Shown one piece after another: positions 23,794 to 32,827 of a DNA stretch of 37,962 nt. The notes beneath the pieces were generated by a model. That model did no database searches. It was not told the DNA's origin and saw only the letters and a program-made list of their open reading frames with translations. This stretch comes from an uncultured Bacteroidales bacterium (lineage in GTDB: Bacteria > Bacteroidota > Bacteroidia > Bacteroidales > Paludibacteraceae), in assembly GCA_946406195.1 (NCBI GenBank), contig CAMJJT010000020.1:1-37962 (forward strand), written 5' to 3'. Made by a program: the position numbers and the translations under genes. Every line of letters starts with the position of its first letter. Positions within the stretch are counted from its first letter, which is position 1.

Positions 23794-24876
23794 ATGAATA
23801 CTTTTGGCGATAAATGGAGTTTCACTTCTTTCGGTGAATCGCACGGAGCTGCTATCGGTGGCGTGCTGGATGGCGTCCCTGCCGGTTTGCATATTGATTT
23901 GGACATCATCCGCCACGAACTGTCGTTGAGAGCTGGTCGAGCGAATAACCTGTGCAAAACGGGAGAATTACCTGTTAATCCTAGACCATTGCCGATATCT
24001 GAAGCTACTCTTAACGGAGTTTCACCTCGTGCGAAGAACGAACCCGACGAAGTGGAATGGCTCAGTGGTGTCATAAATGAAGAATTACCAAATGTTCAAA
24101 TAAATGAACAAATGGTAAATGAACAAATGGTAAATCTCGTCACCCTCGGCACACCGATTGCTTTTCTCATTCGCAACAAAGATGCACGGCCGGAGGATTA
24201 CGAGTGGCTGAAAAACACGTATCGCGTCGGACACGCCGATAAAGTGTATGAGTTAAAATACGGAATCCGCGATTGGCGTGGCGGCGGAAGAGCCAGCGCA
24301 CGGGAAACGGCTTCGCGTGTGGTCGCCGGCTGTATCGCCAAACAGGAGTTGGCTCGAAAAGGAGTCTCTATTCAAGCGCGCTTGATCCAAGTAGGAGCAG
24401 AGACCGACCCTGCTAAATTTAATGAACTGATCGCTTCTTACCGCCGCGAAGGAGATTCCATCGGCGGAATCGTGGAATGCCGTATAACGGGTCTCCCTGT
24501 CGGTACAGGCGAACCCATCTTTGACAAGTTGCAGGCACATTTAGCTTTCGCTGTCATGAGTATCAATGCCTGCAAAGGATTCGAGTATGGCACTGGTTTT
24601 GAGGGTGTTACGCAGCCAGGCTCTGCCATCAATCATATTTCCGGAGGTATAGCCGGCGGCATTTCCGATGGCTCCGAAATCATCTTCCGCTGCGTCTTCA
24701 AACCCACTCCCACAACAAAAAAGGCATTGGACGAACTAAATGAAAAAATGCGAAAATGTGAAAATGAGAAAATCGTCAATCGTCCAATCGTCAATCGTTC
24801 TGATGCTTGCGTCGCTGTCCGAGCCGTCCCTGTCGTAGAAGCCATGACCGCCCTCTCTTTGGTACAGTTTTTGTAA
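23794..24876 (+). CDS. aroC: Chorismate synthase
   Basis: The 360-aa product converts EPSP to chorismate with reduced FMN, the last shared step of aromatic amino-acid synthesis. The ATG at 23794 gives the family start 'MNTFGDKWSFTSFGESHG', which includes the first catalytic His; 'GIRDWRGGGRASARET', 'GGIAGGISDG' and 'RAVPVVEAM' are also typical. Odd points: the usual 'RPSHAD' reads 'RVGHAD' (His kept), and the usual 'RHDPC' reads 'RSDAC'. Two surface loops, residues about 100-115 ('NEQMVNEQMV') and about 316-335 ('MRKCENEKIVNRPIVN'), are encoded by tandem repeats and are probably insertions. Most likely functional, as the catalytic histidines remain. Confidence 0.93.
   Translation: MNTFGDKWSFTSFGESHGAAIGGVLDGVPAGLHIDLDIIRHELSLRAGRANNLCKTGELPVNPRPLPISEATLNGVSPRAKNEPDEVEWLSGVINEELPNVQINEQMVNEQMVNLVTLGTPIAFLIRNKDARPEDYEWLKNTYRVGHADKVYELKYGIRDWRGGGRASARETASRVVAGCIAKQELARKGVSIQARLIQVGAETDPAKFNELIASYRREGDSIGGIVECRITGLPVGTGEPIFDKLQAHLAFAVMSINACKGFEYGTGFEGVTQPGSAINHISGGIAGGISDGSEIIFRCVFKPTPTTKKALDELNEKMRKCENEKIVNRPIVNRSDACVAVRAVPVVEAMTALSLVQFL
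24090..24135 (+). repeat. Tandem repeat inside aroC (15-bp unit of 8+7)
   Basis: AAATGAACAAATGGT is exactly duplicated (24102-24116 and 24117-24131), preceded by AAATGTTC and followed by AAAT. It is translated NEQMVNEQMV. Confidence 0.93.
24741..24797 (+). repeat. 8-bp (4 units) then 7/8-bp tandem repeats inside aroC
   Basis: TGAAAAAA, TGCGAAAA, TGTGAAAA, TGAGAAAA (24741-24772), followed by CGTCAAT, CGTCCAAT, CGTCAAT (24774-24795). Two different words stand back to back in one coding loop. Confidence 0.9.
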
Positions 24877-24932
24877 TGAATCAATAAATGACCCATACGG
24901 CGAAGCAGATCGTATGAACGAAGTGAATAAAG

Positions 24933-24961
24933 AAATAGTAAATGATTAAATTGTAAATAGT
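24933..24961. repeat. 7-bp tandem repeat, 4 units (AAATAGT word)
   Basis: AAATAGT, AAATGAT(T), AAATTGT, AAATAGT, with one extra base after unit 2, in the aroC-pspC spacer directly before the pspC ATG. Confidence 0.88.
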
Positions 24962-24964
24962 TTT

Positions 24965-25192
24965 ATGGCAAACAAAAAATTAACCCGTTCTGCCAACAAG
25001 ATGTTAGCAGGCGTTTGCGGCGGAATCGCCGAGTATTTTGAGATTGATCCCACCTTGGTACGTGTTTGTTACGCTGCCCTCAGCGTCTTCAGCGCTGCCT
25101 TCCCGGGCTTGATCCTTTACCTCATCCTCTTGCTTATCATGCCGGAGAAAGACAAAAACGATGGCTTTGAAGATGCACAGGTAGTGAAGTGA
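24965..25192 (+). CDS. PspC-domain small membrane protein
   Basis: The 75-aa product is a stand-alone PspC domain: 'KKLTRSANKMLAGVCGGIAEYFEIDPTLVRVCYAALSVFS', then a transmembrane helix ('PGLILYLILLLIMP') and a short charged tail. In enterobacteria PspC is an inner-membrane partner in the envelope-stress response; the short Bacteroidetes versions are widespread and their role is less clear. It follows aroC by 88 bp with no visible promoter, so it may be co-transcribed. A strong terminator follows. Confidence 0.9.
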   Translation: MANKKLTRSANKMLAGVCGGIAEYFEIDPTLVRVCYAALSVFSAAFPGLILYLILLLIMPEKDKNDGFEDAQVVK

Positions 25193-25194
25193 AA

Positions 25195-25232
25195 ATAAAA
25201 GCGGACCGCGAAGCCCGCTTTTATTTTTTTTA
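25195..25232. terminator. Bidirectional terminator between pspC and the NRPS gene
   Basis: Stem ATAAAAGCGG (25195-25204) with CCGCTTTTAT (25215-25224), 10-nt loop, followed by a T-run on the plus strand. The A-rich left arm gives a T-tract for minus-strand transcripts as well. Confidence 0.88.
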
Positions 25233-25245
25233 TCCCTTCAGCCGT

Positions 25246-28200
25246 TTATACCTCGAAGAAACCGAGTTGGCTGATCGCCGTAAGCAACTTGTCGAAATAC
25301 TCACGATCTAACTCTGTCCACTTGAAACCAAGTCGTAGCAACACTTGCGAAGTGTACGTGTTGTCGCGGTCTGTCTCTTGTGCCGGCTGACCGTTCGCCA
25401 TGTCTTGGTAAGCCAACATCGGCGTCAGGAGAGATGCTTTCTTCGGATCAAGCGCCTCTTTCTGCATGATCGCATTGAACTCCTCGTTCTCCACCAAACG
25501 CAGTTCGGTACCGATTTTCTTGAGTCCCATAAGTACATCGCCCAAAAGCCTTCTATGGGTGTTATACGGCTGGAAGACCGTACACTCATCCGGCGTGTGC
25601 GCCAGAAGAACAATCGCTTTGGCGGTCTCATCAATCGGCGAGAACTCGGTCAACTCGTCGAACTGCTCAAACGTACAGCAACCCAACATATTGAAGATCT
25701 TAATTCGTCCCATGTAACTGTTGGACGTGAAATTGACTTGGAACTCGCCGTCATAACTGCGTGCAGCAAGGTTTCCGACACGCATGATCTTGGCTTTCAG
25801 ACCCTTATGCACAATCGCATCGAGGATAAGACGGTCGGCAAGGAACTTGGAACGCATATATTGGTTATCCAAATATTGGCCGAAATAGAGATTGCGCTCT
25901 GTCAGTTTCGGGGAGTTCTTGCCGATCCATATACCTCCGATCGAAGTCGTGGACACATGTACAAAAGCAGCTCCGGTCTCGAGACAGAAATCTACACAAC
26001 GCTGCGCTCCGCCGGTATTAACATCCTCGATGTCGGTACCTTTGGAGAAGTGTTTAACGTTCGCCGCACAGTTGAAGACCGAGTTGATGGCTTCTTCGTT
26101 CGGTCCTGTAATATGCCCGAAATCAGAAGTCACATCACCCGGAATAACAAAGAGCCTTGTGCCGAAGAGTTCATTGAAATGGCGGTTGAAATAGTAGAAC
26201 AGCAAGTTCCGCACACGGCGTTCTGCATCCTTCTGATCCTTTCCGCGCACAAGACAAGTAATCGTCGTAGCGTCGGAGTCTATCAGCTCTCTAAGCACAT
26301 GCACGCCTAAGAATCCCGTAGCACCCGTGAGCAGGACGTGGCCTAATGGGTGATTTGTAATTTGTAATTTGTCATTTGTAATTTTCTGGAAGGTCTCCAA
26401 GTTGTTCTTTTGGATCAGTTCGTTAATCGGCTCGTAGTCAAAATCGGTGATCTCTGTGTCGGATTTGCTGTTTCCTTCTTCATTTTTACTGCCGCTCACC
26501 ATTTCACTCAACGCTCTCGGCGAGGGATGACTGAACAGGTCGGAATAGGCAATATGCTTACCTGCTTTCTCTGCCTCAATAATGACACGTGTCACCATGA
26601 GCGAGGTACCTCCTAACTCGAAGAAGCTATCCGTCGCACCTACTTTTTCTAAGCTCAAAACACCTGCGAAGATGTCCGCAAATAACTTCTCAACCTCATT
26701 AGCAGGTGCCACATAGTCGCGATCGTCTGCTTGAATCTTAGGCGCAGGAAGCGCTTTCCGGTTCACTTTTTGGTTCTGGTTCAGAGGAATAGAATCGATC
26801 TGCATCGTTGCCGCCGGTACCATATACGGCGGTTTGGATTCGCGGATGAAAGCATGGAGTGCTTGTACGTCTATCTGCTCATCGCTCACAATATACGCCG
26901 CGATAAATTTACCTCCGTTCGCATAATCGAAAGCCTGAACGGTAGCATCTTTGATACCCGGGAACTCACGAATAATAGCCTCTACTTCCTTTAACTCAAT
27001 ACGGAATCCGCGGATCTTCACCTGTCCGTCTCGACGTCCTACAAACTGGATATTTCCGTCCGGCAAGTACCGCACGATATCACCGGTTCGGTAGCAACGA
27101 AGTGTCGTGGTCTCGTGATCACGTGATCTCGTGATTTTAGCATCCACAAATGTCTCCGCGGTTTTCTCCGGCAGGTTGAGATAGCCGCGTCCTACTTGCG
27201 GACCGGAAACCCACAACTCACCAGCAGCGCCGAGCGGCAGACGTTGACCGTTGGTGTCCATGATGAATAACTGCAAGTTATCCAGAGGCTTGCCGATAGG
27301 CGTTTTTTGTTCGTATTCGGTTACTTGGTACGTCGTAGTGAAGATAGTACACTCGGTCGGCCCATAGCCGTTATAGAACTTATATGTTGTTGGCGGGTTA
27401 AGCGGTAAGAGTGCTTCGCCTCCCACAGACAAATGCTTAAGCGAATGACACTCTACGTTCGCTGCAAACTGACAACCGATCTGCGTGGTCATGAACGAGT
27501 GCGTGATTCCTTCGGCATCGAAATAGCGTCCGAGTTCCGGCAGGTTCAGCCGCAGGTCTTCGGGGATGATACAAACGGCTGCACCGCGCGTCAAAGCCGA
27601 ATACATATCCATCATGCACGCATCGAAACCGAACGAAGCGTACGCTGCCACTTTGTCACTCGGCTGCAAGTCGTAGTAACGGTGGTACCAATGACAGAAA
27701 GCTACGAGGTTGCGGTGCTCCAACATCACCCCTTTCGGCACACCCGTCGAACCGGAAGTGTAAAGTAATATAAACAAGTCCTCCGGCTTAGGCTCGTGAT
27801 GACGTGATGACGTGATCTCGTGATTACGGAGCTCTTCCAACTCTTTCTCGGTCAGCAGCATGCAGGAATTACCGTCTTGCTGCATATAGTTGAGTCGCTC
27901 TTCGGGGTACGAAGGATCAAGCGGCATATATGCACAACCTGTCTTCATCACCGCGAGCGCACCGATGGCCATCCATTCCGAGCGCTCGACCATGATAGCG
28001 ATGACGTTGGTCGTGGGATGCAGTCCTGCGGCGATACGGTCGGTGATCTCGTCCAACTCGCGGTACGTGATCCGTTTGTCGCGGTAGATAACCGCTATAT
28101 TATCCGGCACAGCCGCTACTTGCGCTTTGAAAAGCGAGAGTACCGTTTGGGTGTTATCGTAGTCCACATGCGTCTCGTTGAACGAATCGAGCACCGCCGC

Positions 28201-31200
28201 TTGTTCGGCATCCAACAGCGAAACAGAACGCAATACCACCTGATCGTCTTTCGCAAAAGCGCTCACGGCGTTGCATACCGATTGAGCCAAACTCTGCATC
28301 ATGGCTTGACTGTAACGGCCGTTATCGTATTCCACTATCACAGATGGAACACCATCTACCTCCATGACATAGAAAGCAATCTTGAACTTCGGCACATTAA
28401 GTTCCATCAGTTCCGGATGAAGTGCTTGACCTCTGGTCTTATAGGTAGCGATGACGCCGATCTGGTAGGCGAACATGATTTCTGCCGACAGGTCGTAATC
28501 TGAGGCTATCTGCGCGAACGGATAGTTCTCGTGCGCCAAAGTCTGCTCAAATGCCTCGCCTGTCTCTTTGACGAACTGCTGCACACTCTCGTTGCCGATC
28601 TTGCAACTCATCGCTAAGGTATTCACCATCATACCCATCGTGTTCGACATCTTGAGGTTCGAACGACCGTTGGAGATAGTGGTGATACAGAGGTCGTCGG
28701 TGTTCGCGAAACGTCCTAAAGTGTAATAAACAGCCGCAAGACACACTCCTGCCGGAGTAATACCGGCATGGTTCGCCACTTTCTCTGCCGCTTGCAGATC
28801 AATAGGCACAGACACTTGTGCGATCTCGCCTCCCTTGGGATTCGTAATGTCTGCCTCTAACTCAGTCGGTCCTTCCACTTCCGCCAGACGCGAATGGAAG
28901 AACTCCTTCGCAGCCGTATATTCGGCTCCGTCTTTGGCGGCTTGTTCGTCCGCAACGAACTGTGCATAAGAACACATCTCCGGCTCAATACTCTCACCAT
29001 CGAGCAGCGCACAGAGTTCATTGTAGAAGACATCATACGAAGCGCCATCACAAACGAGGTGATGAATATCGCTAAAGAGGTATAGTGTCTCTTCGGTCTT
29101 GGCAATCGTGAACCGGCAAAGCAGGTCTTTGGACAAGTTGAACGGCTGTACAAACTCCGCGAGATAAGCGTCGAGTTCGGTTTCTTTCAGTTCGCGGCTC
29201 TTGATAACCACCTCTTGGTCTCTGTCAATAATCTGTACAACACCGTTGTCGTTGGTTTGGAAATGTACAAACAGACCCGGGTGATTGTTCACCACTTGGA
29301 TAATTGCCTTCTTCAACTCCTCTTCCGTCACAGATGCCGGCATCTTCGTGCGCATAGGAATATTATATAAGGTGGAAGTGGGGTTCTTCATGCACTCGAA
29401 ATACACACCTGTCTGGCTGTTGGAGAGAGGGGATGAGACCGCTTCGCTCATAGTAGAAAGACCGCTGTCGCTCAAAGTAGAAAGCGGCTTTGAGTCCGAA
29501 GGACGGTCTTTTGTCTTTCTACTTTCTTCTAATACCATCGCTTTTAGAATCTCATTTTCGATGGACTGGATGCTGGCGCCTTTGACAACTTTCTTGGCAT
29601 CGAGTTGCACGCCGAAACGCTTGTAGATCTGCGTGGCGAGTTTGATGGCCGAGATCGAACTGAGTCCAACAAAACGTAGATCAGTGGTAATACCGAAATC
29701 ACTATTTCCCACAAAGCCGGTAACAATCTCCTTGATCTGCTCTTCAAGCACATTGAGCGGTGCCGCCTCCTTTGTACTTTGTGCTTCGTCACTTTGTACC
29801 TTCGGTTCCGGCAGCGCACGTTTGTTGACCTTTTGGTTTTGGTTCAACGGAATAGCATCAATCTGCATCGTTACTGCAGGAACCATATACGGCGGTTTCT
29901 GATCCATGATAAAGGCATTGAGTGCCTGAATATCGATCTTCTGATCCGAAACGATATACGCGGCGATGAACTTTCCTCCTCCGTCGGGATAATCGAAAGC
30001 CTGCACGGTAGCATCTTTGATGCCCTCGAACTGACGGATAACCGCCTCTACTTCTTTGAGCTCGATACGGAAACCGCGAATCTTGACCTGTCCGTCCTTT
30101 CGTCCGACGAACTCGATCGCGCCGTCCTGACGGTAACGTACCACATCGCCGGTTTTATACACACGTAATTCGTAATTTTTAATTTTTAATTTAACAAAGG
30201 CCTCTTTGGTCTTCTCAGGTTGATTGAGATAACCGATACCCACTTGCGGACCCGCGATCAGCAACTCACCGGCAGCGCCCCATGGAACACGCTTGCCCTG
30301 TTTGTTGACAATGAACAACTCTACATGGCTTAGGGGGTGACCAATAGGGATATTCGGTTCTTTTTTCGTGACCTCATAAGTGGTGACATACACCGTGGTC
30401 TCTGTCGGACCATAGGCGTTCAGCAGTTTATAACTCCTCGGCGGATTGATACTCATCAGTTTCTCACCGCCGGTAACCAGTACTTTCATCCCCTTGATAT
30501 CGGGATAGTTGATCGCCATCTGGGTGCCCACTTGGGTAGTCATAAAGACGTTGGTAATCCCTTCCTGCTCGAAATAATCGTGCATGCCCTCCAAATCAAA
30601 ACGAATATCTTCGCCAATGACATAGATGGCGCAACCCACGTACATACATCCCCACAAGTCGTGCATGAAAGCATCAAAACCATAGCCGGCATATGTAGCG
30701 TACCGGCTCTCCGGCGTCAGACCGATGAGTTTGGCGTTGCTTTCACAGAAAGTGAGGATATTATCTTCGCTCAACATCACACCTTTCGGTGTACCGGTAG
30801 TACCGGATGTGTAAAGCAGAATGAAAGCGTCTTTGCCATCATAATTAGCTGCATCGCCGCGCATAAACTCCAGACGCTCTTCCGGATAACTGCTGTCCAG
30901 CGGCATAGCAGTCATTCCGGCTTTTGCGATAGAGAGCGGCACGATGATCATCTGCTCATTGCGCGGCACGGAATAACCGATCACATGTTCGCCGCAAGGG
31001 ATCGTGTATTGCGGATCAAGCGTGTCCGACAACTTGTCCACTTCCGCGTACGTCAGACGTTTGTCGCCGGCTACCACGCAGATAGCGTCCGGATGTTCCG
31101 CCACGTGCTTCTTGAATATTCCAACCAGGCTTTCGTCTTTCGACTTTTGACTTTCGACTTTCGACCCTTTATATTGGTCAAGCCATGCAATTTGTTCCGG

Positions 31201-32478
31201 CGAGCAGTAATCGATGTCTTTCACCGTCTCAGCGTTCACCATCGAGCGGATGATTGTGCTGTAACATTTCGCCATTTCCCGGATAAACGCTTCTGAATAA
31301 TCGCCAGTATTATAACTGATCTGAAGCAAATACTGCTCTTTTAATTCCATCCATTCAACGCATATTTTCCACTTCGGAATAGGTTTGCGCAGGTCTGTCA
31401 TTTGTGCTTGCTTATCGCCTAATTGCAGGATTTGCCGCTCGTCAATCCCTTTTCCCTGATAAACGAACATCACCTGATTATTAAGACCCAGATCTTGCAG
31501 AGCGTCCGGATAAGAGTAGTACAGGTATTTGCGTGCCTGTTGTTGCTGTTCGACCAAAGCGGTCATCAGCTCTTTCAAAGGCATAGCCGAAGGTCTGTTA
31601 CCCCAGTTGGCAAACACCGGCATAGTGTGTGCCATCATCGTTACCGTGTTCAATGTGCGGCGATCGATTCGACCGAAATAAGGGGTGCAATAAGATGCTT
31701 TCTCCTCTCCCGAATAAGCCGCTAACAGCAACGTCCACGCGGTCTGCATGATCGTCTCCTCTTTCGCATCAAAACGCTTCCGGATAGCCTGCACCTCTTC
31801 TTTGGTGAAAGATAACGGGAACGATTGATAACGTTGCTCCGGATTAGGAATCTCAGACTGCTGAGGCTCCGGTATTGGCAAACTGTCCGTTTCCACAGCG
31901 TCGCAGAAGGTATGTGCATACCATTCGCGTGCCTCGCTCATCAGTTTCTCGTCTGCACGCTGAGCGGCTTCGGCTTGAGCGATAGCTGCTCCGTCCATTG
32001 TCTCCGGCGTGAGCGGCTGACCGTTGTATGCTTTGCTGATGTCACGAACTAAGACCAAGAAAGACGCACCGTCGCTCAGCACATGGTGTACATCGAGATA
32101 GAGATAGCTCTTCGCACCTTCTACTTCATATATCTCCGTGCGGAAGAGCCGTTCGCCATGAATATCCATGGCGCGCGAAAACGTCTTCTGCACTTCTTCC
32201 CATTCCGCCTCTGACACCTTGCGTACAGGTACCATCTCCTTACTGCAAGGAGCATTAGTACTGATAACTTCCGGCACTTTTTCCGCATTCTCCTTTATAC
32301 AACTGCATAGATACGGATGTATAGCGATAGTGTCCAAAATAGCTTTTTGCAAACGTTCCAAATCTACGCCTTCCGGCAGGGCGTACAATAGGGCGTTCTG
32401 GTAATTGATTTGTTCATCTGCGCTCGTTTGGCTGGTATAATAAATACCTAATTGCGCTCGACTTAATGGACTTTTCAT
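25246..32478 (-). CDS. Two-module NRPS with terminal reductase (C-A-T-C-A-T-R)
   Basis: The 2410-aa product has C1 (about 1-430, 'HHVLSDG' near 131), A1 ('LLYTSGTTGTPKG' near 555), T1 ('GLSSISAIK', about 939), C2 ('HHLVCDG', about 1138), A2 ('LLYTSGSTGVPKG', about 1569), T2 ('GGTSL', about 1955) and a thioester-reductase domain ('LLTGATGFLGVHVL' near 2047; a Tyr-x3-Lys in 'YMRSK'). A first-position C domain suggests N-acylation of residue 1; reductive release suggests an N-acyl dipeptide aldehyde, as known for gut NRPSs making protease-inhibiting aldehydes or pyrazinones. By-eye specificity codes: A1 DAHFVGAVYK, A2 DAMFSGGIFK; substrates not called. At least seven tandem-repeat stretches are translated in linkers and loops. 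No phosphopantetheinyl transferase is in the window. It is the third gene after a SpoIIE-type and a STAS gene. Confidence 0.93.
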   Translation of the reverse strand: MKSPLSRAQLGIYYTSQTSADEQINYQNALLYALPEGVDLERLQKAILDTIAIHPYLCSCIKENAEKVPEVISTNAPCSKEMVPVRKVSEAEWEEVQKTFSRAMDIHGERLFRTEIYEVEGAKSYLYLDVHHVLSDGASFLVLVRDISKAYNGQPLTPETMDGAAIAQAEAAQRADEKLMSEAREWYAHTFCDAVETDSLPIPEPQQSEIPNPEQRYQSFPLSFTKEEVQAIRKRFDAKEETIMQTAWTLLLAAYSGEEKASYCTPYFGRIDRRTLNTVTMMAHTMPVFANWGNRPSAMPLKELMTALVEQQQQARKYLYYSYPDALQDLGLNNQVMFVYQGKGIDERQILQLGDKQAQMTDLRKPIPKWKICVEWMELKEQYLLQISYNTGDYSEAFIREMAKCYSTIIRSMVNAETVKDIDYCSPEQIAWLDQYKGSKVESQKSKDESLVGIFKKHVAEHPDAICVVAGDKRLTYAEVDKLSDTLDPQYTIPCGEHVIGYSVPRNEQMIIVPLSIAKAGMTAMPLDSSYPEERLEFMRGDAANYDGKDAFILLYTSGTTGTPKGVMLSEDNILTFCESNAKLIGLTPESRYATYAGYGFDAFMHDLWGCMYVGCAIYVIGEDIRFDLEGMHDYFEQEGITNVFMTTQVGTQMAINYPDIKGMKVLVTGGEKLMSINPPRSYKLLNAYGPTETTVYVTTYEVTKKEPNIPIGHPLSHVELFIVNKQGKRVPWGAAGELLIAGPQVGIGYLNQPEKTKEAFVKLKIKNYELRVYKTGDVVRYRQDGAIEFVGRKDGQVKIRGFRIELKEVEAVIRQFEGIKDATVQAFDYPDGGGKFIAAYIVSDQKIDIQALNAFIMDQKPPYMVPAVTMQIDAIPLNQNQKVNKRALPEPKVQSDEAQSTKEAAPLNVLEEQIKEIVTGFVGNSDFGITTDLRFVGLSSISAIKLATQIYKRFGVQLDAKKVVKGASIQSIENEILKAMVLEESRKTKDRPSDSKPLSTLSDSGLSTMSEAVSSPLSNSQTGVYFECMKNPTSTLYNIPMRTKMPASVTEEELKKAIIQVVNNHPGLFVHFQTNDNGVVQIIDRDQEVVIKSRELKETELDAYLAEFVQPFNLSKDLLCRFTIAKTEETLYLFSDIHHLVCDGASYDVFYNELCALLDGESIEPEMCSYAQFVADEQAAKDGAEYTAAKEFFHSRLAEVEGPTELEADITNPKGGEIAQVSVPIDLQAAEKVANHAGITPAGVCLAAVYYTLGRFANTDDLCITTISNGRSNLKMSNTMGMMVNTLAMSCKIGNESVQQFVKETGEAFEQTLAHENYPFAQIASDYDLSAEIMFAYQIGVIATYKTRGQALHPELMELNVPKFKIAFYVMEVDGVPSVIVEYDNGRYSQAMMQSLAQSVCNAVSAFAKDDQVVLRSVSLLDAEQAAVLDSFNETHVDYDNTQTVLSLFKAQVAAVPDNIAVIYRDKRITYRELDEITDRIAAGLHPTTNVIAIMVERSEWMAIGALAVMKTGCAYMPLDPSYPEERLNYMQQDGNSCMLLTEKELEELRNHEITSSRHHEPKPEDLFILLYTSGSTGVPKGVMLEHRNLVAFCHWYHRYYDLQPSDKVAAYASFGFDACMMDMYSALTRGAAVCIIPEDLRLNLPELGRYFDAEGITHSFMTTQIGCQFAANVECHSLKHLSVGGEALLPLNPPTTYKFYNGYGPTECTIFTTTYQVTEYEQKTPIGKPLDNLQLFIMDTNGQRLPLGAAGELWVSGPQVGRGYLNLPEKTAETFVDAKITRSRDHETTTLRCYRTGDIVRYLPDGNIQFVGRRDGQVKIRGFRIELKEVEAIIREFPGIKDATVQAFDYANGGKFIAAYIVSDEQIDVQALHAFIRESKPPYMVPAATMQIDSIPLNQNQKVNRKALPAPKIQADDRDYVAPANEVEKLFADIFAGVLSLEKVGATDSFFELGGTSLMVTRVIIEAEKAGKHIAYSDLFSHPSPRALSEMVSGSKNEEGNSKSDTEITDFDYEPINELIQKNNLETFQKITNDKLQITNHPLGHVLLTGATGFLGVHVLRELIDSDATTITCLVRGKDQKDAERRVRNLLFYYFNRHFNELFGTRLFVIPGDVTSDFGHITGPNEEAINSVFNCAANVKHFSKGTDIEDVNTGGAQRCVDFCLETGAAFVHVSTTSIGGIWIGKNSPKLTERNLYFGQYLDNQYMRSKFLADRLILDAIVHKGLKAKIMRVGNLAARSYDGEFQVNFTSNSYMGRIKIFNMLGCCTFEQFDELTEFSPIDETAKAIVLLAHTPDECTVFQPYNTHRRLLGDVLMGLKKIGTELRLVENEEFNAIMQKEALDPKKASLLTPMLAYQDMANGQPAQETDRDNTYTSQVLLRLGFKWTELDREYFDKLLTAISQLGFFEV
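26353..26380 (-). repeat. 7-bp tandem repeat in the NRPS, T2-R linker
   Basis: Plus-strand units ATTTGTA, ATTTGTA, ATTTGTC, ATTTGTA; translated on the minus strand as part of KLQITNDKLQITNH just before the reductase. Confidence 0.95.
27106..27137 (-). repeat. 8-bp tandem repeat in the NRPS, A2 loop
   Basis: CGTGGTCT, CGTGATCA, CGTGATCT, CGTGATTT; translated within KITRSRDHETTTL, directly before the 'YRTGD' motif of A2. Confidence 0.93.
27795..27826 (-). repeat. 8-bp tandem repeat in the NRPS, before the A2 core
   Basis: CGTGATGA, CGTGATGA, CGTGATCT, CGTGATTA; translated RNHEITSSRHHE, just upstream of 'LLYTSGSTG'. Same word as 27106-27137. Confidence 0.94.
29445..29533 (-). repeat. 24-bp direct repeat plus heptamer run in the NRPS, T1-C2 linker
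   Basis: CGCTCA-x-AGTAGAAAG starts at 29445 and again at 29469 (24-bp period, translated around STLSDSGLSTMSE). A degenerate heptamer run (GTCTTTT, GTCTTTC, TACTTTC) follows at 29506-29526. Parts of the two pair as an inverted repeat (GTAGAAAGACCG near 29453, CGGTCTTTTGTCTTTCTAC near 29505). Confidence 0.75.
29770..29798 (-). repeat. 7-bp tandem repeat in the NRPS, A1-T1 linker
   Basis: CTTTGTA, CTTTGTG, CTTCGTC, (A)CTTTGTA; one extra base before the last unit. Translated VQSDEAQSTK. Confidence 0.9.
30164..30191 (-). repeat. 7-bp tandem repeat in the NRPS, A1 loop
   Basis: CGTAATT, CGTAATT, TTTAATT, TTTAATT; translated within KLKIKNYELRV directly before the 'YKTGD' motif of A1, the same structural position as the 8-bp array in A2. 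Confidence 0.95.
31136..31163 (-). repeat. 7-bp tandem repeat in the NRPS, C1-A1 linker
   Basis: TCTTTCG, ACTTTTG, ACTTTCG, ACTTTCG; translated in SKVESQKSKDES. Thirty bases (31136-31165) are identical to 37154-37183 in the eda-kdgK spacer. Confidence 0.97.
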
Positions 32479-32485
32479 GGCTAAT

Positions 32486-32517
32486 AATCTTCAAATTCTC
32501 AAATCTTTAAATCTTCA
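32486..32517. repeat. 8-bp tandem repeat, 4 units, NRPS-STAS spacer
   Basis: AATCTTCA, AATTCTCA, AATCTTTA, AATCTTCA, in the 43-bp spacer between the STAS gene and the NRPS gene. Confidence 0.92.
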
Positions 32518-32521
32518 AATT

Positions 32522-32824
32522 TCAATCAATTTGAAAAATATTCTGGAATCCGCTCATGCGGAAGATGTCTGCTACATCTTCGTTTAGATGTTCGATACGA
32601 ATAGAGCCGCCTTTGGACTCGCTTTCACGTTTCAACTGCATGAAGAAACGTAAACCAGCCGAGGAAATGTACTCCAATTCACTACAATCAATCACCAGTG
32701 CCTCGTTGGCGATGGCGGTCACTTGCTGCAATTCTTCTGCCTGCTCGGTAGTAGCTACCGTGTCCAGTTCGCCGATGATGCGAACGATGGTCTCCCCATT
32801 GTTTTTTTGAATCTTGATTTCCAT
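32522..32824 (-). CDS. STAS-domain anti-sigma factor antagonist (RsbV/SpoIIAA-like)
   Basis: The 100-aa product is a single STAS domain. The segment 'LVIDCSELEYISSAGLRFFMQLKR' carries the conserved phospho-acceptor serine, Ser55 by alignment with SpoIIAA. In partner switching the unphosphorylated form binds an anti-sigma kinase and frees its sigma factor or other client; a PP2C phosphatase resets it. Both partner activities are encoded by the fusion gene immediately upstream (gap 3 bp), and the NRPS gene follows after 43 bp, so all three are probably one operon. No sigma factor is in the window, so the client is unknown. Confidence 0.9.
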   Translation of the reverse strand: MEIKIQKNNGETIVRIIGELDTVATTEQAEELQQVTAIANEALVIDCSELEYISSAGLRFFMQLKRESESKGGSIRIEHLNEDVADIFRMSGFQNIFQID

Positions 32825-32827
32825 ATC

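Noticed and set aside
25345..31296. Several long plus-strand frames opposite the NRPS gene
   Set aside because: Antisense shadows of the high-quality NRPS coding sequence, with no domain patterns of their own.
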